Source: Caulobacteraceae bacterium
Lineage (GTDB): Bacteria; Pseudomonadota; Alphaproteobacteria; Caulobacterales; Caulobacteraceae
Assembly (NCBI GenBank): GCA_027487945.1
Contig: JAIYCQ010000017.1
Span: 124,001-188,000 of the forward strand
Direction: 5' to 3'
Length of the DNA stretch: 64,000 bases
Shown here: positions 1-8,349 of the stretch, one piece after another
Numbering within the stretch: position 1 is the stretch's first letter
How the letters are laid out: each line of letters starts with the position of its first letter
Made by a program: the position numbers and the translations under genes
The notes under the pieces: model-generated
The model's input: only the letters and a program-made list of their open reading frames with translations
Database searches by the model: none
Told to the model about the DNA's origin: nothing

Positions 1-519
1 GAGGAGTGGGGCAAGGAGGCCTGGCAGGTCGGCCGCATCGTCGCCGTCGGCAACGTGCTGCGCGGCGGCCAGGACACCCCCGAGGGTCTGCCCTTCATGA
101 TGCTTGGCGGCGACGGCGACCTGGAGTGGTACGGCGTCGACAACCTCGCCGTCGACAGGTGGGGCGCGCCGCTGCCGATGTTCGGCCGCTACACGACCAC
201 GCCGGCGAAGATGATCATGCTGAAAGCGCCGCCGTTCTGGCCGACCGGCCTGACGGCCTTGCCGTCGAGCCAGGTACAGCGCTGGGTCCTGTCCAGCGCC
301 GGCGCCCGTCCCTGGGACCGCGACGCGCTCGACGTGCAGCTGATTTCCGACGTCGCCGAGGGGCGCGGCGAGATCATCGACTCGGAGAACGACCTTCACG
401 GCTATCCGGTCCACAAGCCGACCAGCCGTCCCTTCGTCGAGGCGGACTGGAACCTCGACGACATGTCGCCCCGGCGGCCCGAACTGCTTGACGCCGGCGC
501 CAAGGCGCGGGGGACCTGA
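1..519 (+). CDS. pectate lyase-like protein, C-terminal part
   Basis: Only the last 172 codons lie in the window; the frame is open from base 1 and ends at TGA 517-519. The stretch ARPWDRDALDVQLISDV followed by IIDSENDLHGYP resembles the end of bacterial pectate lyases built on a parallel beta-helix, where a conserved RD-x-VD segment is followed by GxIIDSxxExGGxP. Such enzymes cleave polygalacturonate by beta-elimination, normally outside the cytoplasm. The catalytic part is upstream of the window, so activity cannot be judged. The GH43 gene starts two bases after the stop, suggesting one transcript for plant cell wall breakdown. The family call rests on this C-terminal motif only. Confidence 0.6.
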   Translation, partial: EEWGKEAWQVGRIVAVGNVLRGGQDTPEGLPFMMLGGDGDLEWYGVDNLAVDRWGAPLPMFGRYTTTPAKMIMLKAPPFWPTGLTALPSSQVQRWVLSSAGARPWDRDALDVQLISDVAEGRGEIIDSENDLHGYPVHKPTSRPFVEADWNLDDMSPRRPELLDAGAKARGT

Positions 520-521
520 AC

Positions 522-2093
522 ATGGGTCCGCTCTCGCGGCGCGCAGCCCTGGGCGGACTGATTGTCGCGCCGGCGGCCTCGGCACTGGCCGCGCCCGTTC
601 GAGAAGGGAGCAGGACCTTTGAGGGGCAACGCCAGGCCGACTTGGGCGATGGGACCTTTCTGAACCCGATCCTGGCCGGAGACCATCCGGACCCGACAAT
701 CCTCAAGGTCGGGCCGGACTACTACATGACCTTCTCGTCCTTCGACGCCTATCCGGGGCTGATCATCTGGCGCTCGCGGGACCTGGTGAACTGGACCCCC
801 GTCGGCCCGGCGCTGAGAACCCCGATCGGCTCGGTCTGGGCGCCGGAGCTGGTCCGGCATGACGGACGCTTTTACCTCTACATACCGGCGCGCCGTGCGG
901 GGGCTCGCTCGATCTGGGTCATCCAGGCCGAGCGGATAGAAGGGCCCTGGAGCGAGCCGGTCGACCTGAACCTGCCCGCCCACATCGACCCGGGCCACGC
1001 GGTTGGCGAGGACGGCAAACGCTACCTCTTCCTCAGCGGCGGCGACCGGGTGCGGTTGACCGACGACGGCCTGGCCACCGATGGCCCGGTCGAACACGTC
1101 TACGACCCCTGGCGCTACCCGGAGGACTGGGTGGTGGAGTCCTTCTCGCCGGAGGGCCCCAAGATCCTGCGCAAGGACGGCTGGTTCTACATGATCACCG
1201 CCGTGGGCGGCACGGCCGGACCACCCACCGGCCACATGGTCATCGCGGCCAGGGCGCGGTCGATCCACGGTCCGTGGGAGCATTGTCCGGCCAACTCCCT
1301 TGTCCGTACCGCCTCGGCCGCCGAGACCTGGTGGTCGCGCGGCCATGCCACCCTTGTCGAGGGGCCGGCCGGCGACTGGTGGATGGTCTACCACGGCTAC
1401 GAGAAGGGCTTCTGGACCCTGGGCCGCCAGACCCTGCTCGATCCGGTCGAATGGACCGCCGACGGCTGGTTCCGCGCCATGGGCGGCGATCTTTCAAAGC
1501 CGCTGCCAAAACCGCGCGGCGGGACGGCCGTCGTCCACGGCGCGCGCCTGTCGGACGACTTCTCCAGCGACCGTATGGGCACGCAGTGGGGCTTCTATGC
1601 CCCTGAGGCCGACGAGCTCGCCCGCGCTCGCAGGCAGGACGGCGCCCTGGTCCTGAAGGCGAGGGGCAGGACGCCGGCCGACAGTTCGCCCCTGACCTTT
1701 CTCGCGGGCGACCAGGCCTATCGTGTCGAGGTCGATCTCGAGATCGACGAGGGAGCGCAGGCCGGATTGCTGCTCTTCTACAGCCGCCGGCTCTATTGCG
1801 GCCTGGCGCTGAACACGACCGGGCTGGTGATGCACCGCTACGGGCTGGAGAGGTCTGTGCGCAAGCCGGTCGAGATGGGCCGGCGCGTCCGGCTGGCGGT
1901 GACCAATGACCGCCATATCGTCACCTTCCACTGGAGTGTGGACGGCAAGGGCTGGCGAAAGTTCGACGTCCAGATGGAGGTCAGTGGCTATCACCATAAC
2001 GTCGCCGGTGACTTCCTCAGCCTGAGGCCGGGTATCTACGCCGCCGGGACCGGCGAGGCCCGCTTCCGCGACCTGACCTACCGGGCCCTGTAG
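522..2093 (+). CDS. glycoside hydrolase family 43 protein
   Basis: A 523-residue exported five-bladed beta-propeller glycosidase, the family of beta-xylosidases and alpha-L-arabinofuranosidases. The N-terminus (SRRAALGGLI then ALAAP) looks like a Tat signal with cleavage near residue 24. GDHPDP near residue 57 supplies the expected general-base Asp, HIDPG near 156 the pKa-modulating Asp, and SFSPEGPKI near 211 the general-acid Glu, so the active site looks complete. From about residue 340 a second domain looks like the concanavalin-like beta-sandwich common at the end of GH43 enzymes. It begins two bases after the pectate-lyase-like gene and meets the carboxylesterase gene tail to tail four bases after its stop. 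Exact substrate is not predictable by eye. Confidence 0.92.
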   Translation: MGPLSRRAALGGLIVAPAASALAAPVREGSRTFEGQRQADLGDGTFLNPILAGDHPDPTILKVGPDYYMTFSSFDAYPGLIIWRSRDLVNWTPVGPALRTPIGSVWAPELVRHDGRFYLYIPARRAGARSIWVIQAERIEGPWSEPVDLNLPAHIDPGHAVGEDGKRYLFLSGGDRVRLTDDGLATDGPVEHVYDPWRYPEDWVVESFSPEGPKILRKDGWFYMITAVGGTAGPPTGHMVIAARARSIHGPWEHCPANSLVRTASAAETWWSRGHATLVEGPAGDWWMVYHGYEKGFWTLGRQTLLDPVEWTADGWFRAMGGDLSKPLPKPRGGTAVVHGARLSDDFSSDRMGTQWGFYAPEADELARARRQDGALVLKARGRTPADSSPLTFLAGDQAYRVEVDLEIDEGAQAGLLLFYSRRLYCGLALNTTGLVMHRYGLERSVRKPVEMGRRVRLAVTNDRHIVTFHWSVDGKGWRKFDVQMEVSGYHHNVAGDFLSLRPGIYAAGTGEARFRDLTYRAL

Positions 2094-2097
2094 CGCT

Positions 2098-3657
2098 TCA
2101 GGTCCCGGGCTGGATGTAGGGGACGCGCGCGAACAGCTCCCGTTCCTTGCCGCGCGGGTCGGCGGCAAGTAATGGCGTGGTGTCGAAGATCATCGTCTGC
2201 CGGTCGGCCAGGTCGTAGGGCGTCCAGGCCGGGAGGCCGGGATGATCGGGGCGTCCCTGGCGCGCGAAGGCGATGAAGGCGTCCTGCATCCTGTCCGAGA
2301 CCGCCCGGGCGTCCGGCGCCACGCCGGTGATCGAGCCCGGCGCGTCCAGGGTCCCGAACACCAGCGGGATATCGAGAGTGTGGGGCGCTCCGGCGCCGTT
2401 CGGCGCCTGCCAGTCCAGCTGGTAGACGAAGGCGGGGCTGCCCTGCCGCGCCCGGGCCTCGGCCTCGATGACGGCGGCGCGCCAGGATCGCGAGGCTGTG
2501 CTGGCCGCGAAGAAAACCCGGCTGGGCGTCCAGTCCGGGTAGAGGGCGCAATACTCGGCCACCACCGTCTCTGGACTGATGTCGACCCGCAGCTCCGGGC
2601 CCAGCCGCGCCGGAAGCTCATCCCAGGTCAGGTGATGGTTGCGTTCGTCGCCGCCAAGGAAGGCTCGGGTCTCGTCGCGGGTGTTGCCGATGATCATCGG
2701 AATGCCGGCCGACTGCGGCGGCGCGTCCGGCCAGAACGGATGGCGGGTCAGCGACCGGTCGTCCATCACCGGGCCGAAGTAGAGCGATCCGCTCGGCAGG
2801 ATCGGATCGCGGACGGCCATCGCCTCGACCAGCCGCTCGACGGGCAGGGTGGCCAGCTGTTCGGGCGTCGCCTTCAGCGCCTCAAGGAAAGTTCTCGCCC
2901 GGCGCTCCGCGTTCAGGGGGCCGGAAGCCGTCACCTGCTGGCCGCTCATCGTTGCGGCGCGGTGGAACAGGCCCCGGGCGGCCGGCATGGCCATCAGGGT
3001 GGCGATCTTGGCCCCGCCGCCGGACTGGCCGAAGACCATCACCCGGCCCGGGTCGCCCCCGAAGGCGGCGATGTTGTCCCGCACCCAACGCAGGGCAAGC
3101 ACGAGGTCGATCTGCCCGACATTGCCACTGTCGGCGAACCGGGCGTCCAGCCGGCCGAGGGACAGGTAGCCGAGGGCGCCGAGGCGGTGGTTGAGCGTCA
3201 CCACCACGACGTCGCCGCGCGTGGCCAGGCGGGTTCCCTCATACAGCGGACTGGAGCCGGAGCCTGCGCTGTAGGCTCCGCCGTGGATGTAGACCATCAC
3301 CGGGCGGCGGGCGTGATCGGCGCCTGGCGTCCAGATGTTGAGGAACAGGCAGTCCTCGGCGGTGGGGCCGTCGGCGCCCTGGCCCCGCTGGGGCGAGCCG
3401 GGCCCGAAGGCGAGGGCGTCCCGGATATCGCTCCAGGGCTGCGGCGCAGTCGGCGGCTGGAAGCGGCGCGGACTGGTGTCGGCGCCGTAGCGGACGCCCT
3501 TGAAGACCAGGACGCCGTCGTGGCGGGCGCCGCGTACGCGGCCGTGGGTGGTGGCCACGACCGGGGCTGTGCGCTGCGGCTTCGCAAGGGCAGTGGACGT
3601 CAGCGCTGCGGCTGCGAGTCCGAGCATCGCGCTTCGGCGGGTCGTCTCCTCGATCAT
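2098..3657 (-). CDS. type-B carboxylesterase, Tat-exported
   Basis: A 519-residue alpha/beta hydrolase of the carboxylesterase/lipase type-B family (PF00135). The start at 3657 is preferred over an upstream in-frame extension because GGAGGT sits five bases before it and the new N-terminus (TTRRSAMLGLAAAA) is a Tat-like signal. EDCLFLNIWTP and the oxyanion segment YIHGGAY are present. The nucleophile elbow reads FGQSGGGA with Ser about 212, a Gln/Gly variant of the usual GESAG. Late motifs (LDIPLVFG, FIAFARQGRP) are typical. It is convergent with the GH43 gene. In that setting it may remove ester decorations from plant polysaccharides, but the family also acts on many small esters. Confidence 0.9.
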   Translation of the reverse strand: MIEETTRRSAMLGLAAAALTSTALAKPQRTAPVVATTHGRVRGARHDGVLVFKGVRYGADTSPRRFQPPTAPQPWSDIRDALAFGPGSPQRGQGADGPTAEDCLFLNIWTPGADHARRPVMVYIHGGAYSAGSGSSPLYEGTRLATRGDVVVVTLNHRLGALGYLSLGRLDARFADSGNVGQIDLVLALRWVRDNIAAFGGDPGRVMVFGQSGGGAKIATLMAMPAARGLFHRAATMSGQQVTASGPLNAERRARTFLEALKATPEQLATLPVERLVEAMAVRDPILPSGSLYFGPVMDDRSLTRHPFWPDAPPQSAGIPMIIGNTRDETRAFLGGDERNHHLTWDELPARLGPELRVDISPETVVAEYCALYPDWTPSRVFFAASTASRSWRAAVIEAEARARQGSPAFVYQLDWQAPNGAGAPHTLDIPLVFGTLDAPGSITGVAPDARAVSDRMQDAFIAFARQGRPDHPGLPAWTPYDLADRQTMIFDTTPLLAADPRGKERELFARVPYIQPGT

Positions 3658-4322
3658 CCGGACCTCCAGTACGCCCGGTGTCATAGCGCGAGCAGGCAGC
3701 GCGTTGAACTGTATCCTCTCCCTCGCGGCAGAACAGAAAATGGGGGGATAGATTGAACTTATCCCCCACCCCTCGGCCCGCCCGTATGCTTCCCCTCGTC
3801 CCGTCGCACGGGGAGGGCGCATGGCCAGCGACCTTGCGGCGTCGGGATGGAGTTCGAGCGGGGACAGCCGGCAGGGGGTTACTGCCGGGGTCTGGGACGA
3901 GGCCGCTGCCTTGCCCGCCCGTCGGAGGCGCTCCGGCTAAGCCCGAACACGGCTGCCGAGCGGAAGCTTCCGGATAACGACCTTCGCGGAGCGCATCGGT
4001 TCGCACCACCGTTCGCAGGTTCACACACAGACTTCCGGGGCGAACCCGGAGCGCACCGCGCCACCTCCCCAACCTTCAGGGTCACCCCCCGTGAGGCGGC
4101 GAAGCCGTGCGCGCGCCGGCCTGACCGAAGGGAACCCGCCGCCCGTCGTCGCCGGGGATTCGCCGCCCTCGCGCTTCGGCCAGAAACGCCATTAAAATCA
4201 GTGGTTTATATTGTCCCCGCCTAACCTTGACGCACCGCAGCGCGATCTATAGGTTCCGCCGCGATCAAGCAGGGCCCGGAAGGCATTCTTCCGAGCCGAG
4301 CGTTCCGGACCAGACCGCCCCC
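3658..4322. other. 665-base region without a gene
   Basis: Leader shared by the carboxylesterase gene (leftward) and the F0 operon (rightward). No open frame here has coding character. Around 3765-3850 a C-rich then G-rich stretch (CCCCTCGTCCC, CACGGGGAGGG, TCGGGATGG) looks like a decayed member of the long inverted repeats seen elsewhere in the window. An AT-richer patch near 4190-4215 precedes the atpI leader and may belong to its promoter. Confidence 0.5.
4227..4253 (+). promoter_or_regulatory. possible sigma-70-type promoter of the atp operon
   Basis: TTGACG at 4227-4232 and TATAGG at 4248-4253 are separated by 15 bases, shorter than the 17 seen at the clearer promoters in this window, so the call is weak. 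It lies about 70 bases before the chosen atpI start. Confidence 0.3.
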
Positions 4323-4673
4323 ATGCCCAAGGCCGCCGACCCGCGCGAAGAGGCGCTGCGCAGCCTTGACGACCGGGCCAGGGCGCTGGAGGCCCGCACA
4401 GCACGGCCGCCGTCACAGGTGGGTGAGCTGAATGCGTCGAGCCAGGCCTACAAGATCCTGGCCGAGCTTCTCGGCGGGGTTCTGGTCGGGATCGCGGCCG
4501 GGGCCGTCGTGGACTGGCTCGCCGGTACGGCGCCCTGGGGTTTGATCGGCGGCGTCCTTATCGGGTTCGCGCTGTCGATATTCATGGCGCGCCGTACGGC
4601 CAATCGGCTTATGGCGCAGGCGAAGGCGGAAGAGGCGGCGCGTATCGCGGCCTTGGACGCCAGGGAAGACTAG
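4323..4673 (+). CDS. atpI: ATP synthase protein I (AtpI)
   Basis: A 116-residue inner-membrane protein with a charged N-terminus and two hydrophobic helices (YKILAELLGGVLVGIAAGAV and WGLIGGVLIGFALSIFMA), as in AtpI, the chaperone-like factor that helps assemble the c-ring. The ATG at 4323 is chosen because upstream in-frame sequence looks non-coding and overlaps the probable promoter. It is the first gene of the F0 operon, 16 bases before atpB, which is its usual place in alphaproteobacteria. Confidence 0.88.
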   Translation: MPKAADPREEALRSLDDRARALEARTARPPSQVGELNASSQAYKILAELLGGVLVGIAAGAVVDWLAGTAPWGLIGGVLIGFALSIFMARRTANRLMAQAKAEEAARIAALDARED

Positions 4674-4689
4674 GGGAGCGATAGGCCCG

Positions 4690-5475
4690 ATGGCCGATCC
4701 GATTCATCAGTTCCAGATCGTCAAGGTCGTCGACCTTCCCGACGTCACCCTTCCGCTCGTCGGCATGGTCGACCTCGCGATCACCAACTCGCACATCGCC
4801 ATGACCATCGCGTTCGCGGCGGTCGTGCTGTTCCTGACGCTCGTCACGTCCAACGCCCAGGTGGTGCCCGGGCGGCTGCAGACGATCGGCGAGGGCCTGT
4901 TCGGCCTGATCGACAACCTCACCGACTCGATCATCGGCCATGACGGCCGCAAGTACTTCCCGTACGTGTTCACCGTCTTCGTGATGATCCTGGCCATGAA
5001 CCTGCTGGGCATGGCGCTCACCTTCACCGCCACCTCGCAGCTGGCGATCACCGCCACCTTCGCCGTGGTGACGTTCGGCCTGGTGCTGGTCATCGGCTTC
5101 GCCAAGAACGGCCTCGGCTTCTTCAAGCTCTTCTGGCCGACGGGCGCGCCGCTGGTGATGCGCCCCGTCGTCGGGCTTATCGAGTTCTTCTCCTTCATGC
5201 TGCGCCCGGTCACCCTGGCCCTGCGTCTGTTCGGCAACATGCTCGGCGGCCACGTGGCCCTGAAGGTGTTCGCCGGCTTCGTGGTCACGCTGGGCGCGAT
5301 GGCCGCCGGCGGTGGTTTCGGCCTGCTGGGCATCCCCGGAGCCGCGCTGTCGATGACCATGGTCGTCGGCCTGACCGCGCTGGAGTTCCTCGTGGCCTTC
5401 CTTCAGGCCTTCGTTTTCGCCGTTCTGACCTGCATCTACCTCAACGATGTGGTCAACCTGGACCACGCCCACTAA
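4690..5475 (+). CDS. atpB: F0F1 ATP synthase subunit a
   Basis: A 261-residue polytopic membrane protein, the stator half-channel of the F0 motor. The essential helix reads LRPVTLALRLFGNMLGGH; Arg about 179 corresponds to E. coli Arg210, which faces the c-ring carboxylate. The late helix LVAFLQAFVFAVLTCIYLND carries the conserved Gln. Length and ends match alphaproteobacterial AtpB. It is followed after about 55 bases by atpE. Confidence 0.98.
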   Translation: MADPIHQFQIVKVVDLPDVTLPLVGMVDLAITNSHIAMTIAFAAVVLFLTLVTSNAQVVPGRLQTIGEGLFGLIDNLTDSIIGHDGRKYFPYVFTVFVMILAMNLLGMALTFTATSQLAITATFAVVTFGLVLVIGFAKNGLGFFKLFWPTGAPLVMRPVVGLIEFFSFMLRPVTLALRLFGNMLGGHVALKVFAGFVVTLGAMAAGGGFGLLGIPGAALSMTMVVGLTALEFLVAFLQAFVFAVLTCIYLNDVVNLDHAH

Positions 5476-5529
5476 CCGGGTCTCCAGGCCAATCCCTACC
5501 AACCCTGACCAACACTAGGATCTGATACC

Positions 5530-5754
5530 ATGGAAGTTGAAGCGGCTAAGGCCATCGGCGCGGGCCTCGCGACCCTCGGCATGATCGGCGCCGGCATCGG
5601 CGTCGGCACCATTTTCGGCCAGTTCCTGGCGGGCGCCCTGCGCAACCCGTCGGCCGCCGCCAGCCAGATCGGCAACCTGTTCGTGGGCGCCGCCCTCGCC
5701 GAAGCCCTGGGCATCCTGGCCTTCGTGCTCGGCGTGCTGATCTACTTCGGCTGA
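5530..5754 (+). CDS. atpE: F0F1 ATP synthase subunit c
   Basis: A 74-residue hairpin of two membrane helices that forms the rotating c-ring. The first helix is glycine-rich ([21 protein letters not shown]), the cytoplasmic loop is RNPSAA, and the second helix carries the proton-binding carboxylate Glu about 58 in [13 protein letters not shown]. This is a proton-type site, lacking the polar pattern of sodium-binding rings. A strong hairpin follows 15 bases after the stop. Confidence 0.98.
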   Translation: MEVEAAKAIGAGLATLGMIGAGIGVGTIFGQFLAGALRNPSAAASQIGNLFVGAALAEALGILAFVLGVLIYFG

Positions 5755-5769
5755 TCTCGCAGACGTCCT

Positions 5770-5795
5770 GCGGCGGCGCTTTCCGGCGCCGCCGC
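5770..5795 (+). other. hairpin between atpE and atpF'
   Basis: GCGGCGGCGC (5770-5779) and its exact complement at 5786-5795 enclose a six-base loop, followed by GCCTTTAA. There is no real T-run, so full termination is unlikely. The element could partly terminate transcription or shield atpE mRNA from 3' decay. Confidence 0.6.
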
Positions 5796-5818
5796 GCCTT
5801 TAATCCGACGGATACGTG

Positions 5819-6382
5819 ATGGCTACCCCTGAAGGCCACGGCGCCGACACGGCGCATACGGCTACGACCGAGGCCGAACACGGCTCGGGCGGACTGCCGC
5901 AATTCCAGTTCCAGCACTGGGGCGGTCAGATCGCCTGGCTGCTGATTCTGTTCGTGATCCTCTATGTGCTGATCGCGCGCGTCTTCACGCCTCGCATGCG
6001 GGCCGTGATCGACCAGCGGGCCAGCACCATCTCCGGGGCGCTCGAAACCGCCCGTCAGGTCCAGGCCGAGGCCGCCGACCAGGCCCGGGCCGCCGCCGCG
6101 GAAGTGGCGGAAGCCCGCGCCCAGTCGCAACGTGTCGCCGCCGAGGCGCGCGCCAAGGCCGCCGCCGAGTCGGCCGAACGCGCCGCTGTTGAAGAGGCCA
6201 AGGTGTCCGAACAGGTCGCCCAGGCCGAAACCCGGATCGCGGCCATGCGCGACGCGGCCATGTCCAACGTCGGCGCCATCGCCGGCGAGACCGCCGCCGC
6301 CATCGTCGAGAAGCTGACCGGCAAGGCCGCGTCGGCCGCCGACATCAAGGCCGCGCTCGTCGCCCGCGGAGGAGCCGCCTGA
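5819..6382 (+). CDS. atpF': F0F1 ATP synthase subunit b' (second b-type stator)
   Basis: A 187-residue protein with one membrane helix ([17 protein letters not shown], about residues 40-57) and a long Ala/Glu/Arg-rich coiled coil, the design of the peripheral stalk. The ATG at 5819 is preferred to the GTG three bases upstream. Alphaproteobacteria carry two unlike b subunits that form a heterodimer; this one has the His/Thr-rich N-terminal tail of b'. Its TGA shares one base with the ATG of atpF, implying translational coupling and equal dosage. Confidence 0.93.
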   Translation: MATPEGHGADTAHTATTEAEHGSGGLPQFQFQHWGGQIAWLLILFVILYVLIARVFTPRMRAVIDQRASTISGALETARQVQAEAADQARAAAAEVAEARAQSQRVAAEARAKAAAESAERAAVEEAKVSEQVAQAETRIAAMRDAAMSNVGAIAGETAAAIVEKLTGKAASAADIKAALVARGGAA

Positions 6383-6897
6383 TGCCCGCCTTCTTCCATG
6401 CCGAGTTCTGGTCGTTCTCCAACGCCGAGCTCTGGGTCGGCGTCGGCCTGTTGCTGTTCGTCGCCATCGTCGTGCGCGCAGGCGTGCCGAAGATGGTCGC
6501 CGCCCAGCTCGACGCCAAGGCGGCCACCATCCAGGCCGATCTGGACGAGGCCGCCCGCCTTCGGGCCGAGGCCGAGGCCATGCTCGCCGACCTGCGCATC
6601 CAGCGCGAGGAGGCCGAGCGCCACGCGGCCGAGATGCTGAAGGCGGCCAAGGCCGACGCCGAGCGTCTGGCCATCGAGGCCAAGGCCAAGCTCGAGGAGC
6701 AGATCACCCGCCGCGCCGCCCTGGCCGAGCGCAAGATCGCCTCCGCGGAAGCCCAGGCGGCCGCCGAGGTCAAGGCCGCCGCCGCCGAGCTGTCGGCCCA
6801 GGCCGCCGAGACCATCCTCGCCGCCCGCGCCGCGGCCGGTCATGCCGACCCCACGGTCGACTCGGCCATCAAGGGCCTCGCCGCCCGCCTGCAGTAG
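6382..6897 (+). CDS. atpF: F0F1 ATP synthase subunit b
   Basis: A 171-residue stator subunit with a short N-terminus, one membrane helix ([20 protein letters not shown]) and a coiled coil of about 120 residues ending near GLAARLQ. It pairs with b' to hold the F1 head against rotation. It is the last gene of this F0 operon; F1 genes are not in the window, in line with the separate F1 operon of alphaproteobacteria. A terminator follows after 24 bases. Confidence 0.95.
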   Translation: MPAFFHAEFWSFSNAELWVGVGLLLFVAIVVRAGVPKMVAAQLDAKAATIQADLDEAARLRAEAEAMLADLRIQREEAERHAAEMLKAAKADAERLAIEAKAKLEEQITRRAALAERKIASAEAQAAAEVKAAAAELSAQAAETILAARAAAGHADPTVDSAIKGLAARLQ

Positions 6898-6921
6898 GCC
6901 CCGCGCCTCGCTGACGACAAC

Positions 6922-6950
6922 AACCCCGCCGGGCGACCGGCGGGGTTTTT
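6922..6950 (+). terminator. intrinsic terminator of the F0 operon
   Basis: A perfect 11-base stem AACCCCGCCGG (6922-6932) with CCGGCGGGGTT (6937-6947) around a GCGA loop, running into TTTTT. It lies directly after atpF. Confidence 0.93.
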
Positions 6951-7030
6951 CGTGGCCGTCGACACGCCCGACCTTGGCGGGCCGCGCGGGGTGACGATAG
7001 TGTCCACGCCTGCTCCAGGGAGTTCCGCAG

Positions 7031-7585
7031 ATGTCCAGACTGACCCTCGCCGCCGCCGCGCTCGCCCTGGCGATCTGCGGCCTCGCCGCCACGCCCGCCG
7101 CGGCCCTCGAGGCCGGCTGCCTCTGGTCCAACCTGCCCGAGGCCAAGCGCGCGGCCCTTCTGGCCGACTATCGCAGCCGTGGCATGGAGTCCCTGCAGAG
7201 CCTGAAGATCAGTGATGCGGATGTGGCGACCTGGCCCTCGCGCTGCGGCGTCACCGCCCAGAACGCCGAGTCCTCGGGCATGCTGCTCGGTACGGTGATC
7301 ATCGAGCAGGGGGTCGCCGAGGCGCTCCAGGCCGGCCACGGGGTCAAGCCGGCGGCCCTCGCGGCCGCCTGGGCGGGCCTTGATCCGGCGGTGAAGGCCA
7401 GCGCCCGGGCCTCGGTCGCCAACACCCTTTCCAACGGGCCGAAGGACGACGGCGCGGCGGAGGCGATCGTGGGGCTCAGCAAGACGCTGGGCCTGCCGCC
7501 GACCGCGCTGCGCGACCTGGCGCTCTATGTGTTCGCGATCATGGCGCGTGACATCGTCACGGCCGGCGGGACCCCGGCCGGCTAA
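7031..7585 (+). CDS. exported hypothetical protein
   Basis: 184 residues with a clear Sec signal (LAAAALALAICGLAATPAAA, cleavage near residue 24). The mature part has two cysteines (GCLWSNL and SRCGVTAQNAE) that could form a disulphide in the periplasm, then Ala-rich helices. No family was recognised. ATG 7031 gives the signal peptide directly. It follows the atp terminator and overlaps the tail of the next, convergent gene by three bases, so it is probably monocistronic. Confidence 0.75.
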   Translation: MSRLTLAAAALALAICGLAATPAAALEAGCLWSNLPEAKRAALLADYRSRGMESLQSLKISDADVATWPSRCGVTAQNAESSGMLLGTVIIEQGVAEALQAGHGVKPAALAAAWAGLDPAVKASARASVANTLSNGPKDDGAAEAIVGLSKTLGLPPTALRDLALYVFAIMARDIVTAGGTPAG

Positions 7586-7983
7586 CCCCGCCGCCGGCGC
7601 AGGCGGAGCCGCAGGCGCCGGGCGAAACGGCGCTCGCGGGAGAGCAGCACACGCTCCATGCGCAGAAGCCCCTGCCAGAATACGGGGAGGACCTCTGGTT
7701 CGCGGCGCAGAAGGCGGCGGATCGGGGAGACCGTGCGCGGGTGGCGGCGGTGCAGGCGGACGAACTGGCGCTTGGCCCAGAAGCTGTTGCGCAGCAGGAT
7801 CATCAGGCCGACGACGATGACCGGCAGGCCGCCGGGGCCCGGCAGCGGCGCGATCAGCACACCCAGGGCGACGATGGCCACGCCCAGCCCGATCAGCGCC
7901 CAACGCGCGATGCGCGCCACCAGGGCTCTGGCGGCGTCGTCGGCAGACGTGAAGGCGCGGGGCATCGTCAGGACGAGGGACAT
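7582..7983 (-). CDS. PGPGW-type small membrane protein
   Basis: About 133 residues. A double hydrophobic segment (ALIGLGVAIVALGVLIAPLPGPGG then LPVIVVGLMILL) carries the PLPGPGG turn that defines the PGPGW transmembrane family (PF09656), followed by NSFWAKRQF and a strongly basic cytoplasmic tail rich in Arg. Function of the family is not established. The start at 7983 is chosen over an upstream extension for lack of a ribosome site there; 7965 is also possible. Its stop overlaps that of the convergent exported protein gene. Confidence 0.72.
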   Translation of the reverse strand: MSLVLTMPRAFTSADDAARALVARIARWALIGLGVAIVALGVLIAPLPGPGGLPVIVVGLMILLRNSFWAKRQFVRLHRRHPRTVSPIRRLLRREPEVLPVFWQGLLRMERVLLSRERRFARRLRLRLRRRRG

Positions 7984-8349
7984 GGGGACCAGGACACGGG
8001 GCGGAGAAGCTCGGCGGTCCGTTGGGCCGCGTCGCTGTACAACCGATATGTGCAGCCTCAAGCGCCCCGTAAAGGCCGGGCGTTCCTCCGTGACGAAGAC
8101 TTAATCGACCCTCGACGGGTTCTGCATCTGGCCGTGGCGCAAATGACGCAGGTTGTGACCGCCGGGTGAAGAAACGGCGTCAACACGGCGGCAACCGTGT
8201 CCCCATCCACCTGCCCCACCCGTCATCCTCGCCCTTCTGGCGAGGATCCCTCATCAAGCTTCACTGTGGGAGTGTGATCACACTCTCACCTGCGAACCGA
8301 CGCAGGGGTCCTCGGGACGAGCCCGAGGATGACGGCGGTGGGGGCGTTA
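7984..8349. other. 366-base intergenic region carrying an inverted repeat element
   Basis: No gene seen. It lies between the heads of the PGPGW gene and the end of gcvPB and contains the repeat at 8220-8335 described separately. Confidence 0.6.
8220..8335. repeat. composite inverted repeat element
   Basis: Outer arms CCGTCATCCTCG (8220-8231) and CGAGGATGACGG (8324-8335) are exact complements. Each arm continues into its own small hairpin (CCTCGCC..GGCGAGG; CTCGGG..CCCGAG), and a perfect 16-base palindrome GAGTGTGATCACACTC sits in the middle (8270-8285). This resembles the GTCATCCTCGGG-type intergenic palindromes common in alphaproteobacteria. Confidence 0.75.
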
